A program made the translations under genes and the position numbers. Shown here piece after piece: positions 39,842 to 50,030 of a DNA stretch of 64,000 nucleotides; positions within the stretch are counted from its first letter, which is position 1, and each line of letters starts with the position of its first letter. The notes beneath the pieces were generated by a model, which ran no database searches, was not told the DNA's origin, and saw nothing but the letters and a program-made list of their open reading frames with translations. Source of the stretch: Cupriavidus laharis (lineage in GTDB: Bacteria > Pseudomonadota > Gammaproteobacteria > Burkholderiales > Burkholderiaceae); assembly GCF_914271435.1 (NCBI RefSeq), contig NZ_CAJZAI010000001.1, forward strand, positions 496,001 to 560,000, in the 5' to 3' direction.

Positions 39842-39872
39842 GAACGGGGCCTTCGGGCCCCGTTCGTGTTTG
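39842..39872 (+). terminator. Terminator after cyoABCD
   Basis: A 10-bp perfect stem GAACGGGGCC (39842-39851) with GGCCCCGTTC (39856-39865) closed by a stable TTCG tetraloop, followed by gtgttt. Lies 19 bp after the cyoD stop. Confidence 0.85.
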
Positions 39873-39966
39873 TGGCGGTGCATCACGCACCGCGGCGCCG
39901 CCTTCCCCGGCGGCGGCTTCCCCAACTCGGCGCGGTCTGCGGCCCGCCTGCACCCGATTGCGCCGT

Positions 39967-40017
39967 GCACGATGGCGGTGCGTGGCCATCCACCCCAGCG
40001 CAGCACCAGCGTGGTGC
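39967..40017 (+). promoter_or_regulatory. NtrC-type enhancer sites upstream of urtA
   Basis: GCACC-agcgt-GGTGC at 40003-40017 is a perfect dyad of the NtrC (NRI) type, consensus TGCACC-N5-GGTGCA. A second copy with one mismatch, GCACg-atggc-GGTGC, lies at 39967-39981. The centres are 36 bp apart. The stronger site is centred about 115 bp upstream of the predicted sigma-54 start, a usual enhancer distance. Confidence 0.7.
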
Positions 40018-40099
40018 TTCCGCGCGTAATCTCCCAGGGAATTGTCTCTCGCCGGTCGCCCGGCGGCGTCCGGCCGTGGGCGCGTCGCCCGGCATGCCA

Positions 40100-40115
40100 T
40101 GGCACGCTAGTTGCA
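40100..40115 (+). promoter_or_regulatory. Sigma-54 (RpoN) promoter of the urt operon
   Basis: TGGCACG-ctag-TTGCA, an exact match to the core -24/-12 consensus TGGCACG-N4-TTGCW. The GG of the -24 element is at 40101-40102 and the GC of the -12 element at 40113-40114, so transcription should start near 40126, about 47 nt before urtA. The start lies inside a small palindrome (CACCC-g-GGGTG, 40123-40133). Confidence 0.85.
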
Positions 40116-40172
40116 GATGCATCACCCGGGGTGCGTTGAGTCCCGTAACCACACGACAAACTGGGAGCTGCA

Positions 40173-41429
40173 ATGAAACGACGTGACATGCTGAAGCTGT
40201 CGGCGGTAGCCGCCGCGGCGATGATCAGCGCCAGCCCGCTGGCGATGGCGCAGTCCAAGGAGCCGATCAAGGTCGGCATCCTGCATTCGCTGTCCGGCAC
40301 CATGGCCATTTCCGAGACGTCGCTCAAGGACGTGGCGCTGATGACCATCGACGAGATCAACAAGAGCGGCGGTGTGCTTGGCCGCAAGCTTGAGCCCGTG
40401 GTCGTGGATCCGGCATCGAACTGGCCGCTGTTCGCCGAGAAGGCGCGCCAGTTGATTACCAAGGACAAGGTCGCTGTCACGTTCGGCTGCTGGACCTCCG
40501 TGTCGCGCAAGTCGGTGCTGCCGGTCTATGAGGAACTGAATTCGCTGCTGTTCTACCCGGTGCAATATGAAGGCGAGGAGATGTCCAAGAACGTCTTCTA
40601 TACCGGCGCGGCACCTAACCAGCAGGCGATCCCGGCCGTTGAGTACCTGATGAGCAAGGAGGGCGGCGGCGCCAAGCGCTTCTTCCTGCTGGGCACCGAC
40701 TACGTCTACCCGCGCACCACCAACAAGATCCTGCGTGCGTTCCTGAAGAGCAAGGGCGTGGCGGACAAGGACATCGAAGAGGTCTACACCCCGTTCGGCC
40801 ACAGCGACTACCAGACCATCGTCGCCAATATCAAGAAGTTCGCGCAGGGCGGCAAGACAGCCGTGATCTCCACCATCAACGGCGATTCCAACGTGCCGTT
40901 CTATAAAGAGCTCGGCAACGCCGGCCTGAAGGCCAAGGACGTGCCGGTGGTGGCCTTCTCGGTGGGCGAGGAAGAACTGCGCGGCATCGACACCAAGCCG
41001 CTGGTGGGCCACCTGGCGGCATGGAACTACTTCATGTCGGTCAAGAACCCCGAGAACGAGGCGTTCAAGAAACAATGGGCGGCCTGGGTCAAGGCGAACA
41101 ACCTGCCCGGCGGCGACAAGCGTGTGACCAATGACCCGATGGAAGCCACCTATGTCGGCATCCACATGTGGGCGCAGGCCGTGAAAAAGGCCGGTACGAC
41201 CGATCCGGACAAGGTGCGCGCCGCCATGTATGGCCAGACCTTCAAGGCTCCGGATGGCTTCACGCTGACCATGGGTGACAACCATCACCTCTACAAGCCG
41301 GTGATGATCGGCGAAGTGAAGGGCGACGGCCAGTTCACGGTGGTATGGAAGACGGCCAAGCCCATCCGCGCGCAGCCGTGGAGCCCGTTCATCTCCGGCA
41401 ACGAAGGCAAGCCGGACAAGGTGATGTAA
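40173..41429 (+). CDS. urtA: Urea ABC transporter, substrate-binding protein
   Basis: A 418-aa periplasmic urea-binding protein of the HAAT family. The N terminus has a twin-arginine-like signal (KRRDMLKL, then a hydrophobic run ending AMA-QS), so it may be exported folded. The mature protein shows typical UrtA segments: KVGILHSLSGTMAISETSL at the start, GCWTSVSRKSVLPVYEE, and LFYPVQYEGEE. It binds urea and delivers it to UrtBC. The gene heads urtABCDE under a sigma-54 promoter. The 137-bp gap to urtB holds a strong hairpin, often seen after highly expressed binding-protein genes. Confidence 0.96.
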   Translation: MKRRDMLKLSAVAAAAMISASPLAMAQSKEPIKVGILHSLSGTMAISETSLKDVALMTIDEINKSGGVLGRKLEPVVVDPASNWPLFAEKARQLITKDKVAVTFGCWTSVSRKSVLPVYEELNSLLFYPVQYEGEEMSKNVFYTGAAPNQQAIPAVEYLMSKEGGGAKRFFLLGTDYVYPRTTNKILRAFLKSKGVADKDIEEVYTPFGHSDYQTIVANIKKFAQGGKTAVISTINGDSNVPFYKELGNAGLKAKDVPVVAFSVGEEELRGIDTKPLVGHLAAWNYFMSVKNPENEAFKKQWAAWVKANNLPGGDKRVTNDPMEATYVGIHMWAQAVKKAGTTDPDKVRAAMYGQTFKAPDGFTLTMGDNHHLYKPVMIGEVKGDGQFTVVWKTAKPIRAQPWSPFISGNEGKPDKVM

Positions 41430-41460
41430 GGCAGCCAGCCGCTGCACCCCTGGCGGGCGC

Positions 41461-41497
41461 GCACCGCCGGCTCTCCGTTGCCGGCTGGTGGCGGTGC
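41461..41497 (+). promoter_or_regulatory. Intercistronic hairpin between urtA and urtB
   Basis: Stem GCACCGCC (41461-41468) with GGCGGTGC (41490-41497), with an inner GCCGGC/GCCGGC pairing. No T-tract follows. Probably stabilises the urtA message or lowers expression of urtBCDE relative to the binding protein. Confidence 0.5.
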
Positions 41498-41566
41498 GGG
41501 CCAGCCAGGCCGGGGGTTCCCAGAAAAAAGCAGGCGCGGCCACGCGCCGCCCAATCGCCAGCACCT

Positions 41567-43228
41567 ATGTCCCAATCGTTACCGAAGATCGCCATGTCGT
41601 GGCTGCGCGCCATGCTGGCTGCGCTGCTGCTTGCGGCGCCACTATGGGCCGCCGCCGCGGGCGCATTGACGCAGGCCGACCTCAAGCCATTGGCCGAGGA
41701 CGATTTCGATGCCAAGACCGCGGCCTTGTCCGCGCTGGCCAAGGCCCCGGCCGAGCAGGCCGGTCCGATCCTCAAGGCATTGCAGGACGATACGCTGCAA
41801 TATGCGCCATCGGTGGGCATGGTGCGCCAGGAAGGTGACAAGGCCGTCGATGCGATCACCGGCAAGCCGGTGACGGTCAAGGCCGATGAACTGGAGTCGC
41901 TGACCCTGAACAACAGCCTGCGCGCGATCGTCGATAGCGCTGCAAGCAGTTTCCTGCTGCAGTCGCCCGATATCTCGGTACGCACGCAGGCGATCAATAC
42001 CCTGTACGACCAGCCCGAGAACGCTTCGCGTGCCGGCGTGGAAGCCGCGCGCAAGGCCGAGGCCGATCCCGGCCTGCGTGCCCGGCTGGACGTGATCTGG
42101 GCCACGACCGTGCTCGCGGAAGAGGCGAAGCCCGATGACGCGGCGCAGCGTGAGGCGCGGCTCGAAGCCATCCGCATCCTCGGCCGCGACAGCAATCCGC
42201 AAAGCCGCCAGAAGCTCGCGCCGCTGGTCGAGCGCGGCAGCGACGGCAAGTACCGCGAGTCCGATGTCGAGGTGCGCGTCGCCGCGCAGCAAGCCCTCGA
42301 TGCGCTGCGCAGCGATCAGCGCCGCTCGGAGCTGGTCGGCAACCTGTTCGCGGGCCTGAGCCTGGGTAGCGTGCTCCTGCTGGCCGCGCTGGGCCTGGCG
42401 ATCACCTACGGCCTGATCGGCGTCATCAACATGGCGCATGGCGAATTCCTGATGATTGGCGCCTATGCAACCTACGTGGTGCAGACGCTGTTCCGCACCT
42501 ATGCGCCCGGTGCGTTCGACTGGTACCTGCCCGCCGCGCTGCCGGCGTCGTTCCTGGCGGCTGGCATCGTCGGCTTCGTGCTCGAACGGCTGGTGCTGCG
42601 CCATCTCTATGGCCGCCCGCTGGAGACGCTGCTGGCTACGTTCGGCGTGAGCCTGCTGCTGATGCAGGCGGTACGCACGCTGTTCGGCGCGCAGAACGTT
42701 GAAGTGGCCAATCCCGCGTGGATGAGCGGCGGCGTCGAATGGATGCCGGGTCTCGTGATTCCCTACAACCGCATCGTGATCATCCTGTTTGCGCTGGCCG
42801 TCGTTGCAATCGCGTGGGCAGTGCTCAACCGTACGCGCCTCGGCCTGTTCGTACGGGCCACGACGCAGAACCGGACCATGGCCGCGTGCGTGGGCGTGCG
42901 CACCTGGAAGGTCGACAGCTACGCGTTTGCATTCGGCGCGGGCATTGCCGGCCTGGGCGGCTGCGCGCTGTCGCAGATCGGCAATGTCGGCCCGGACCTG
43001 GGCCAGGCCTACATCATCGATTCCTTCATGGTCGTGGTGCTCGGCGGGGTGGGGCAACTGGCCGGTACCATCGTCGGCGCCTTCGGGCTGGGCATCATCA
43101 ACAAGTTCATCGAGCCGTTCTATGGCGCGGTGCTGGCCAAGATCTTCGTCCTGGTGCTGATCGTGCTCTTTATCCAGAAGCGGCCGCAGGGACTTTTTGC
43201 GCTCAAGGGGCGCAGCGCGGAGGCATGA
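41567..43228 (+). CDS. urtB: Urea ABC transporter, permease UrtB
   Basis: A 553-aa permease of the LivH type with a large N-terminal extension. A signal-anchor-like segment (about residues 12-34) precedes a soluble domain (about 35-255) of helical repeats resembling HEAT repeats. Then come about eight membrane helices starting at LSLGSVLLLAALGLAITYGLIG and the LivH hallmark INMAHGEFLMIGAY. The periplasmic domain is common in proteobacterial UrtB but its role is unclear. ATG 41567 is chosen for the signal segment. The TGA overlaps the urtC start (ATGATG). Confidence 0.93.
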   Translation: MSQSLPKIAMSWLRAMLAALLLAAPLWAAAAGALTQADLKPLAEDDFDAKTAALSALAKAPAEQAGPILKALQDDTLQYAPSVGMVRQEGDKAVDAITGKPVTVKADELESLTLNNSLRAIVDSAASSFLLQSPDISVRTQAINTLYDQPENASRAGVEAARKAEADPGLRARLDVIWATTVLAEEAKPDDAAQREARLEAIRILGRDSNPQSRQKLAPLVERGSDGKYRESDVEVRVAAQQALDALRSDQRRSELVGNLFAGLSLGSVLLLAALGLAITYGLIGVINMAHGEFLMIGAYATYVVQTLFRTYAPGAFDWYLPAALPASFLAAGIVGFVLERLVLRHLYGRPLETLLATFGVSLLLMQAVRTLFGAQNVEVANPAWMSGGVEWMPGLVIPYNRIVIILFALAVVAIAWAVLNRTRLGLFVRATTQNRTMAACVGVRTWKVDSYAFAFGAGIAGLGGCALSQIGNVGPDLGQAYIIDSFMVVVLGGVGQLAGTIVGAFGLGIINKFIEPFYGAVLAKIFVLVLIVLFIQKRPQGLFALKGRSAEA

Positions 43229-44445
43229 TGCAGAGCGTTCATTCCAACTCCCCCGTCACGCCGTTCCGGCTTGCCGTGCCCGAGCGCCAGCCGCTTTTCA
43301 CGCGGCAAGCCTGGGCAATGCTGGCGATACTGACGCTCGTGGTGGCGGTCGGTGTGCCGGTGTGCGCGCTGCTGGTGCCCGAAGGCCATCCGCTGCATCT
43401 GTCGGCGTATGCGCTGACGCTGGTCGGCAAGATCATGTGCTTCGCGCTCGCGGCGATCGCGCTGGACCTGGTGTGGGGCTACTGCGGCATCCTGAGCCTT
43501 GGCCATGGCCTGTTCTTCGCGCTGGGCGGCTATGCGATGGGCATGTACCTGATGCGCGCCATCGGCCGCGAAGGCGTGTACAAGAGCGACCTGCCGGACT
43601 TCATGGTGTTCCTCGACTGGAAGGAGCTGCCGTGGTTCTGGCATGGCACCGAGCACCTCGGCTATGCACTGCTGCTCGTGGTGCTCGTGCCCGGCGTGCT
43701 GGCATGGCTGTTCGGCTTCTTCGCGTTCCGCTCGCGCATCAAGGGCGTGTACCTGTCGATCATCACCCAAGCCATGACGTATGCGGCGATGCTGCTGTTC
43801 TTCCGCAACGAGACCGGCTTCGGCGGCAACAACGGGTTCACCGACTTCAAGCGCATCGCCGGCTTTGCCATTGCCGCGCCGCAGACGCGCACGGCGCTGT
43901 TCGTGCTGACGTTCCTGGCGTTGATCGCCGGGTTCGTGGCGTGCCGCTATATCGTGACGTCCAAGCTGGGCCGTGTGGTCACAGCGGTGCGCGATGCCGA
44001 GATGCGCGTGATGTTCTCGGGCTACAACCCCCTCGGCTACAAGCTGTTCGTGTGGACGTTCTCGGCCGTGCTGTGCGGCATCGCCGGTGCGCTGTACGTG
44101 CCGCAGGTGGGCATCATCAATCCAGGAGAGATGTCGCCGGGCAATTCGATCGAAATGGCGGTGTGGGTCGCCGTGGGCGGCCGCGGCACGCTGCTCGGGC
44201 CGGTGATCGGCGCGTTCCTGGTCAATGGCGCCAAGACGATGTTCACGGCGTACTTCGCCGAATACTGGCTGTTCCTGCTCGGCGCGATGTTCGTGCTGGT
44301 CACGCTGTATCTGCCGGATGGCGTGATCGGGCTGTGGAAGCGCCTGCGCGAACGCGGCAGCCGCGCGACGCCGGCGGCGCCCGCGCCCGCGGAAGCCGTA
44401 TCCAGTCCCGCCGCCGTGGCAGGACGTACCGGAGGTGAAGCATGA
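43225..44445 (+). CDS. urtC: Urea ABC transporter, permease UrtC
   Basis: A 406-aa second permease of the LivM type, about ten membrane helices. It carries VWGYCGILSLGHGLFFALGGYAMGMYL, typical of LivM/UrtC, and the C-terminal region with AVRDAEMRVMFSGYNP, a cytoplasmic coupling loop. The last 30 residues form an Ala/Pro-rich tail. The ATG overlaps the urtB TGA; ATG 43228 is an alternative start. Its own stop overlaps urtD. Confidence 0.95.
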   Translation: MMQSVHSNSPVTPFRLAVPERQPLFTRQAWAMLAILTLVVAVGVPVCALLVPEGHPLHLSAYALTLVGKIMCFALAAIALDLVWGYCGILSLGHGLFFALGGYAMGMYLMRAIGREGVYKSDLPDFMVFLDWKELPWFWHGTEHLGYALLLVVLVPGVLAWLFGFFAFRSRIKGVYLSIITQAMTYAAMLLFFRNETGFGGNNGFTDFKRIAGFAIAAPQTRTALFVLTFLALIAGFVACRYIVTSKLGRVVTAVRDAEMRVMFSGYNPLGYKLFVWTFSAVLCGIAGALYVPQVGIINPGEMSPGNSIEMAVWVAVGGRGTLLGPVIGAFLVNGAKTMFTAYFAEYWLFLLGAMFVLVTLYLPDGVIGLWKRLRERGSRATPAAPAPAEAVSSPAAVAGRTGGEA

Positions 44446-45290
44446 ATGCCGCGCTCGAATACGGCCAGGCGGAAAGCGGCAATGCCACGGGACTTGGCCG
44501 CGTGGTGGAGCCGGGCACGATCGATGTCTCGCATGGTCCCATCCTCTACCTGGAAGACCTGACGGTGCAGTTCGACGGCTTCCGCGCGCTCAACAGGCTG
44601 AGCCTGTCGATCGACCACGGCGAACTGCGCTGCGTGATCGGCCCCAACGGCGCGGGCAAGACCACGATGATGGATGTCATCACCGGCAAGACCGGCCCGC
44701 GCAACGCCAACGTGAGCGGCCGCGTGTTCCTGGGCCAGACCATCGATTTGATGCGCATGACCGAGCCGCGCATCGCGCAGGTCGGCATTGGCCGCAAGTT
44801 CCAGAAGCCGACGGTGTTCGAACAGCATGCCGTCTGGGAAAACCTGGAACTCGCGATGAAGGCCGACAAGCGCTGGTGGTCGTCGCTGCGGGCGCGGCTG
44901 ACCGGGGAAGGGCATCGGCGCATCGAGGAAACGCTGGCGCTGACCGGGCTGGAAGACGAAGCCTACCGTCCGGCAGGCTTGTTGTCGCATGGCCAGAAGC
45001 AGCGGCTGGAAATCGGCATGCTGCTGATGCAGCAGCCGCAGCTCCTGCTGCTGGATGAACCCGTGGCCGGCATGACCGATGAGGAAACCATGCAGCTCGC
45101 CGCGCTGCTGAACAGCCTGCGAGGGAGCTGCTCGATGATGGTGGTCGAGCACGACATGGAGTTCGTCGCGGCGCTGGCCGGCGACGAGGGCAGGGTCACG
45201 GTGCTGGCGGAAGGCAGCGTGCTGGCCGAAGGCACGCTCGACAGCGTCAAGCGCGACGAGCGCGTGATCGAATCCTACCTGGGAAGATAG
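44442..45290 (+). CDS. urtD: Urea ABC transporter, ATP-binding protein UrtD
   Basis: A 282-aa ATPase of the LivG type. Walker A GPNGAGKTT, the signature LLSHGQKQRLEIGM (LSGGQ variant), Walker B LLLLDEP and the switch His in MVVEHDMEF are all visible. The N-terminal 35 residues precede the ATPase core and are not conserved. It pairs with UrtE to drive urea import. The ATG overlaps the urtC stop by 4 bases, and urtE begins 2 bp after its stop, so expression is tightly coupled. Confidence 0.95.
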   Translation: MNAALEYGQAESGNATGLGRVVEPGTIDVSHGPILYLEDLTVQFDGFRALNRLSLSIDHGELRCVIGPNGAGKTTMMDVITGKTGPRNANVSGRVFLGQTIDLMRMTEPRIAQVGIGRKFQKPTVFEQHAVWENLELAMKADKRWWSSLRARLTGEGHRRIEETLALTGLEDEAYRPAGLLSHGQKQRLEIGMLLMQQPQLLLLDEPVAGMTDEETMQLAALLNSLRGSCSMMVVEHDMEFVAALAGDEGRVTVLAEGSVLAEGTLDSVKRDERVIESYLGR

Positions 45291-45292
45291 CC

Positions 45293-45985
45293 ATGCTGCA
45301 GGTCAACGCACTGAACCAGTTCTACGGCGGCAGCCACATTCTGCGCAATGTCACCTTCGAGGTGCCGCGCGGCAAGCTCACCACGCTGCTGGGCCGCAAT
45401 GGCGTGGGCAAGAGCACGTTGCTCAAGTGCCTGATGGGCGTGGTGCCGACGCGCAGCGGCAGCATCCATTGGGATGGCCGCGCGCTGGAGAAGAAGCCGC
45501 CCTACGAGCGGGTCTCCGCGGGGCTGGCCTATGTGCCGCAGGGGCGCGAGATCTTCCCGCGGCTGACGGTGGAAGAGAACCTGCTGATCGGCGCCGCCAG
45601 CCGTGCGCGGCCATCCGGCGTGCCGGACCGGATCTACCAGCTGTTTCCCGTGCTACGCACCATGCGCCAGCGCCGCGGCGGCGACCTGTCGGGCGGGCAG
45701 CAGCAACAGCTTGCCATCGGCCGCGCGCTGATGAGCGAGCCGGGCCTGCTGATCCTGGACGAGCCGACCGAAGGCATCCAGCCGTCCATCATCCAGGACA
45801 TCGGGCGCGCATTGCGCCTGCTGGTCGACGAGTTCGGCATGACGGTGCTGCTGGTGGAGCAGTACTACGAGTTCGCGCGCCACATCGCCGATCACTACGT
45901 GGTGATGAGCCGAGGCGAAGTCGTGGCAAAGGGCGAAGGCGCGAATATGGAGCAGGACGGCGTGCGGGAGCTGATTGCCGTGTGA
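45293..45985 (+). CDS. urtE: Urea ABC transporter, ATP-binding protein UrtE
   Basis: A 230-aa ATPase of the LivF type. Walker A GRNGVGKST, signature LSGGQQQQLAIGRAL, Walker B LLILDEP and the switch His region (TVLLVEQYYEFA, with Gln at the usual His position, as in LivF proteins) are present. It forms the ATPase pair with UrtD. A 134-bp spacer leads to ureD, without a clear terminator or sigma-54 site, so urt and ure genes may be transcribed together. Confidence 0.95.
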   Translation: MLQVNALNQFYGGSHILRNVTFEVPRGKLTTLLGRNGVGKSTLLKCLMGVVPTRSGSIHWDGRALEKKPPYERVSAGLAYVPQGREIFPRLTVEENLLIGAASRARPSGVPDRIYQLFPVLRTMRQRRGGDLSGGQQQQLAIGRALMSEPGLLILDEPTEGIQPSIIQDIGRALRLLVDEFGMTVLLVEQYYEFARHIADHYVVMSRGEVVAKGEGANMEQDGVRELIAV

Positions 45986-46119
45986 TGGGGCAGGGCGGGG
46001 AAGCCGGTGCCGTTCGCTGCGCTTCCGTGGCGGCGAGCAGCGCGCTATGATTTCCGGCATCTGCCGCGGCGTATGCCGCAGCTTGCCCCCGCTTGCATCG
46101 CCGGTCTATTCATCGAGCC

Positions 46120-46989
46120 ATGCGTCATCCCGATTTTCCTTCGACTCTTGCCGTGCCGCCCGCATGGCAGGCCAGCCTGTGCCTGCGCTTTGCCGCGCGC
46201 GGCGGGCGCACCGTCCTGGCCGGGCGGCAGCACCGCGGCCCGTTGATGGTGCAGAAGCCGCTCTATCCGGAAGGCGGCATCTGCCATGCCGTCGTTCTGC
46301 ATCCGCCCGCGGGCGTGGCCGGCGGCGACATCCTCGATATCGCCGTGCATGCGGAAGCCGGCACGCATGCCGTGATCGCCACACCGGGTGCCACCAAGTG
46401 GTACAAGTCGCTGGGCCGTGACGCGTCGCAGCATGTGCGCCTGACCGTGGATGAGGGTGCGCGGATCGACTGGCTGCCGCAAGAGAACATCGTGTTCGAC
46501 GATGCGCGCGCGCGCATTGCCACCGAGGTTGCCATCGCGCCGGGTGGAAGCGCCATCGGCTGGGATGCCGTGGTGCTCGGGCGGCAGGCGTCCGGCGAGC
46601 AATGGGCGCGGGGCGCGCTCTGGCTCGATACGCAGGTGCGCTGCGGCGACCGCGCGCTGTGGATCGAGCAGTCGCATTTCGATGCCGCGTCGCCGTTGCG
46701 TGGCGCAGTGCCAGGCCTGGACGGCATGTCCGTGCTGGGCACGCTCTGGGCGGTGGGCAGCGGGGCGACGCAGGAACTGGCCGAGTCGCTGGCCGAACGC
46801 CTGCCGTACACGGCTGACCTGCGCGCCGGTGTGACTTGCCTGTCGTCACCGGGCCAGTCGATGCTGCTGCTGCGTGTGCTGGGCCGACAGATGGAGCCGG
46901 TGCGGCAGCTCATGGTCGAAGCGTGGAGCGCGCTGCGCGAGCCGATCCACGGCGTGCCGGCGCGGCCGCTGCGCCTGTGGGCCACGTGA
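46120..46989 (+). CDS. ureD: Urease accessory protein UreD
   Basis: A 289-aa urease maturation chaperone (UreD/UreH family) that binds apo-urease and joins UreF and UreG to deliver nickel. Family segments are clear: GPLMVQKPLYPEG, HPPAGVAGGDIL and ATPGATKWYKS. The start at 46120 is chosen by family N terminus; the frame is open to 46093. It is the first gene of ureDABCEFG. Confidence 0.95.
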   Translation: MRHPDFPSTLAVPPAWQASLCLRFAARGGRTVLAGRQHRGPLMVQKPLYPEGGICHAVVLHPPAGVAGGDILDIAVHAEAGTHAVIATPGATKWYKSLGRDASQHVRLTVDEGARIDWLPQENIVFDDARARIATEVAIAPGGSAIGWDAVVLGRQASGEQWARGALWLDTQVRCGDRALWIEQSHFDAASPLRGAVPGLDGMSVLGTLWAVGSGATQELAESLAERLPYTADLRAGVTCLSSPGQSMLLLRVLGRQMEPVRQLMVEAWSALREPIHGVPARPLRLWAT

Positions 46990-47034
46990 ACGGCGGCAAG
47001 GGCAACGAATACGAGAACAACAAGGACACCGACG

Positions 47035-47337
47035 ATGGAACTGACACCGAGAGAGAAAGACAAGCTGCTGATCTTCACCGCCGCGCTGCTGGCGGAGCGG
47101 CGCCGCGCGCGCGGCCTCAAGCTGAACTATCCGGAGGCGGTGGCGCTGATCACCGCGGCCATCATGGAAGGCGCGCGCGACGGCCGCACGGTTGCCGAAC
47201 TGATGCACGAAGGCACCACCGTGCTGAGCCGCGACGACGTGATGGACGGCGTGGCGGAAATGATCCCCGAGATCCAGGTCGAAGCGACCTTCCCGGATGG
47301 CACGAAGCTGGTCACCGTACACCATCCCATCGTCTGA
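47035..47337 (+). CDS. ureA: Urease subunit gamma
   Basis: A 100-aa structural subunit, full length. Family motifs are the start [14 protein letters not shown], then [10 protein letters not shown] and the end KLVTVHHPI. It trimerises with UreB and UreC. It lies 45 bp after ureD. A hupE/ureJ gene is inserted between it and ureB. Confidence 0.97.
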   Translation: MELTPREKDKLLIFTAALLAERRRARGLKLNYPEAVALITAAIMEGARDGRTVAELMHEGTTVLSRDDVMDGVAEMIPEIQVEATFPDGTKLVTVHHPIV

Positions 47338-47368
47338 CGAACACCAACAACATCAACCGAGAGCCGAT

Positions 47369-47980
47369 ATGAACCGTTCCGCCTGCACGCGCATGGCCCT
47401 GGGCGCCACGCTGTCCCTCGCTGCAGTCTCCGCCTTTGCCCACCCGGGCCATGATGCCGCCACCGTCACTGCCAGCCTGTGGGCAGGCCTGCTGCATCCG
47501 TTCACGGGCGTTGACCACTTGCTGGCGATGGCCGCGGTGGGCGTCTGGAGCGCACTGTGCGCGCGCTCGGCCGCAGATACGCTGCGCCTGCCGCTCGCCT
47601 TCGTCGCGCTGATGCTGGTCGGCGCAGCGCTCGGACTGGCCGGGCTGGCGCTGCCCGCGGTGGAGCCGATGATTGCCGCCTCGCTGCTCGTGGTCGGCGT
47701 GCTGGTCGCGATTCGCGCAAAGCTGCCGGCGTGGGCCGGCATGGCGGTCGTTGGCGGCTTCGCTGTGTTCCACGGCTATGCGCATGGCGCCGAGCTGCCC
47801 GGTACCGCAGCGGCGCTGCCGGCCGTGCTGGCGTATGTCGGTGGCTTTGCGGCAGCCACCATGGCGCTGCATCTGCTGGGCATCGTGGCGGGCACGTATC
47901 TGCGCCATCGCGCGGGGTGGCTCGCGCGCGTGGCGGGTGCGGGCGTGGCGCTGTACGGTGTCGGCCTGCTGGTGGCCTGA
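47369..47980 (+). CDS. ureJ: HupE/UreJ family membrane protein, probable nickel permease
   Basis: A 203-aa membrane protein of the HupE/UreJ family. A signal peptide of about 22 residues ends at AFA, followed by the metal-binding-like HPGHD and the family motif [12 protein letters not shown], then about six helices. Family members import nickel for urease or hydrogenase. No other nickel transporter gene is visible in the cluster, so this is the likely nickel supply. It sits 31 bp after ureA and 10 bp before ureB. Confidence 0.88.
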   Translation: MNRSACTRMALGATLSLAAVSAFAHPGHDAATVTASLWAGLLHPFTGVDHLLAMAAVGVWSALCARSAADTLRLPLAFVALMLVGAALGLAGLALPAVEPMIAASLLVVGVLVAIRAKLPAWAGMAVVGGFAVFHGYAHGAELPGTAAALPAVLAYVGGFAAATMALHLLGIVAGTYLRHRAGWLARVAGAGVALYGVGLLVA

Positions 47981-47990
47981 GGAGACGGCG

Positions 47991-48295
47991 ATGATTCCCG
48001 GTGAACTGATGCCAGCGGACGGCGAGATCGAGCTCAATGCGGGCCGTCCCACGGTGAGCGTGACGGTCGCCAATACCGGCGACCGGCCGATCCAGGTGGG
48101 CTCGCATTTTCACTTCTACGAAACCAACGCCGCACTGTCGTTCGATCGCGAGGCCACGCGTGGCTTCCGCCTCAATATCGCGGCGGGGACCGCGGTGCGG
48201 TTCGAGCCGGGCCAGACGCGCACCGTGGAACTCGTGGCGCTCGACGGCGACCGCATTGTCTACGGCTTCAACGGCAAGATCATGGGAGCGCTGTG

Positions 48296-48296
<1 letters not shown>
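47991..48296 (+). CDS. ureB: Urease subunit beta
   Basis: A 101-aa structural subunit. Family signature [17 protein letters not shown] at the start and [11 protein letters not shown] later. The length is typical of proteobacterial UreB. GAGGAGA precedes the ATG. Its TGA overlaps the ureC ATG by one base. Confidence 0.97.
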
Positions 48297-50011
<1,715 letters not shown>

Positions 50012-50030
50012 CATTCTCCGCATTTCCCGC

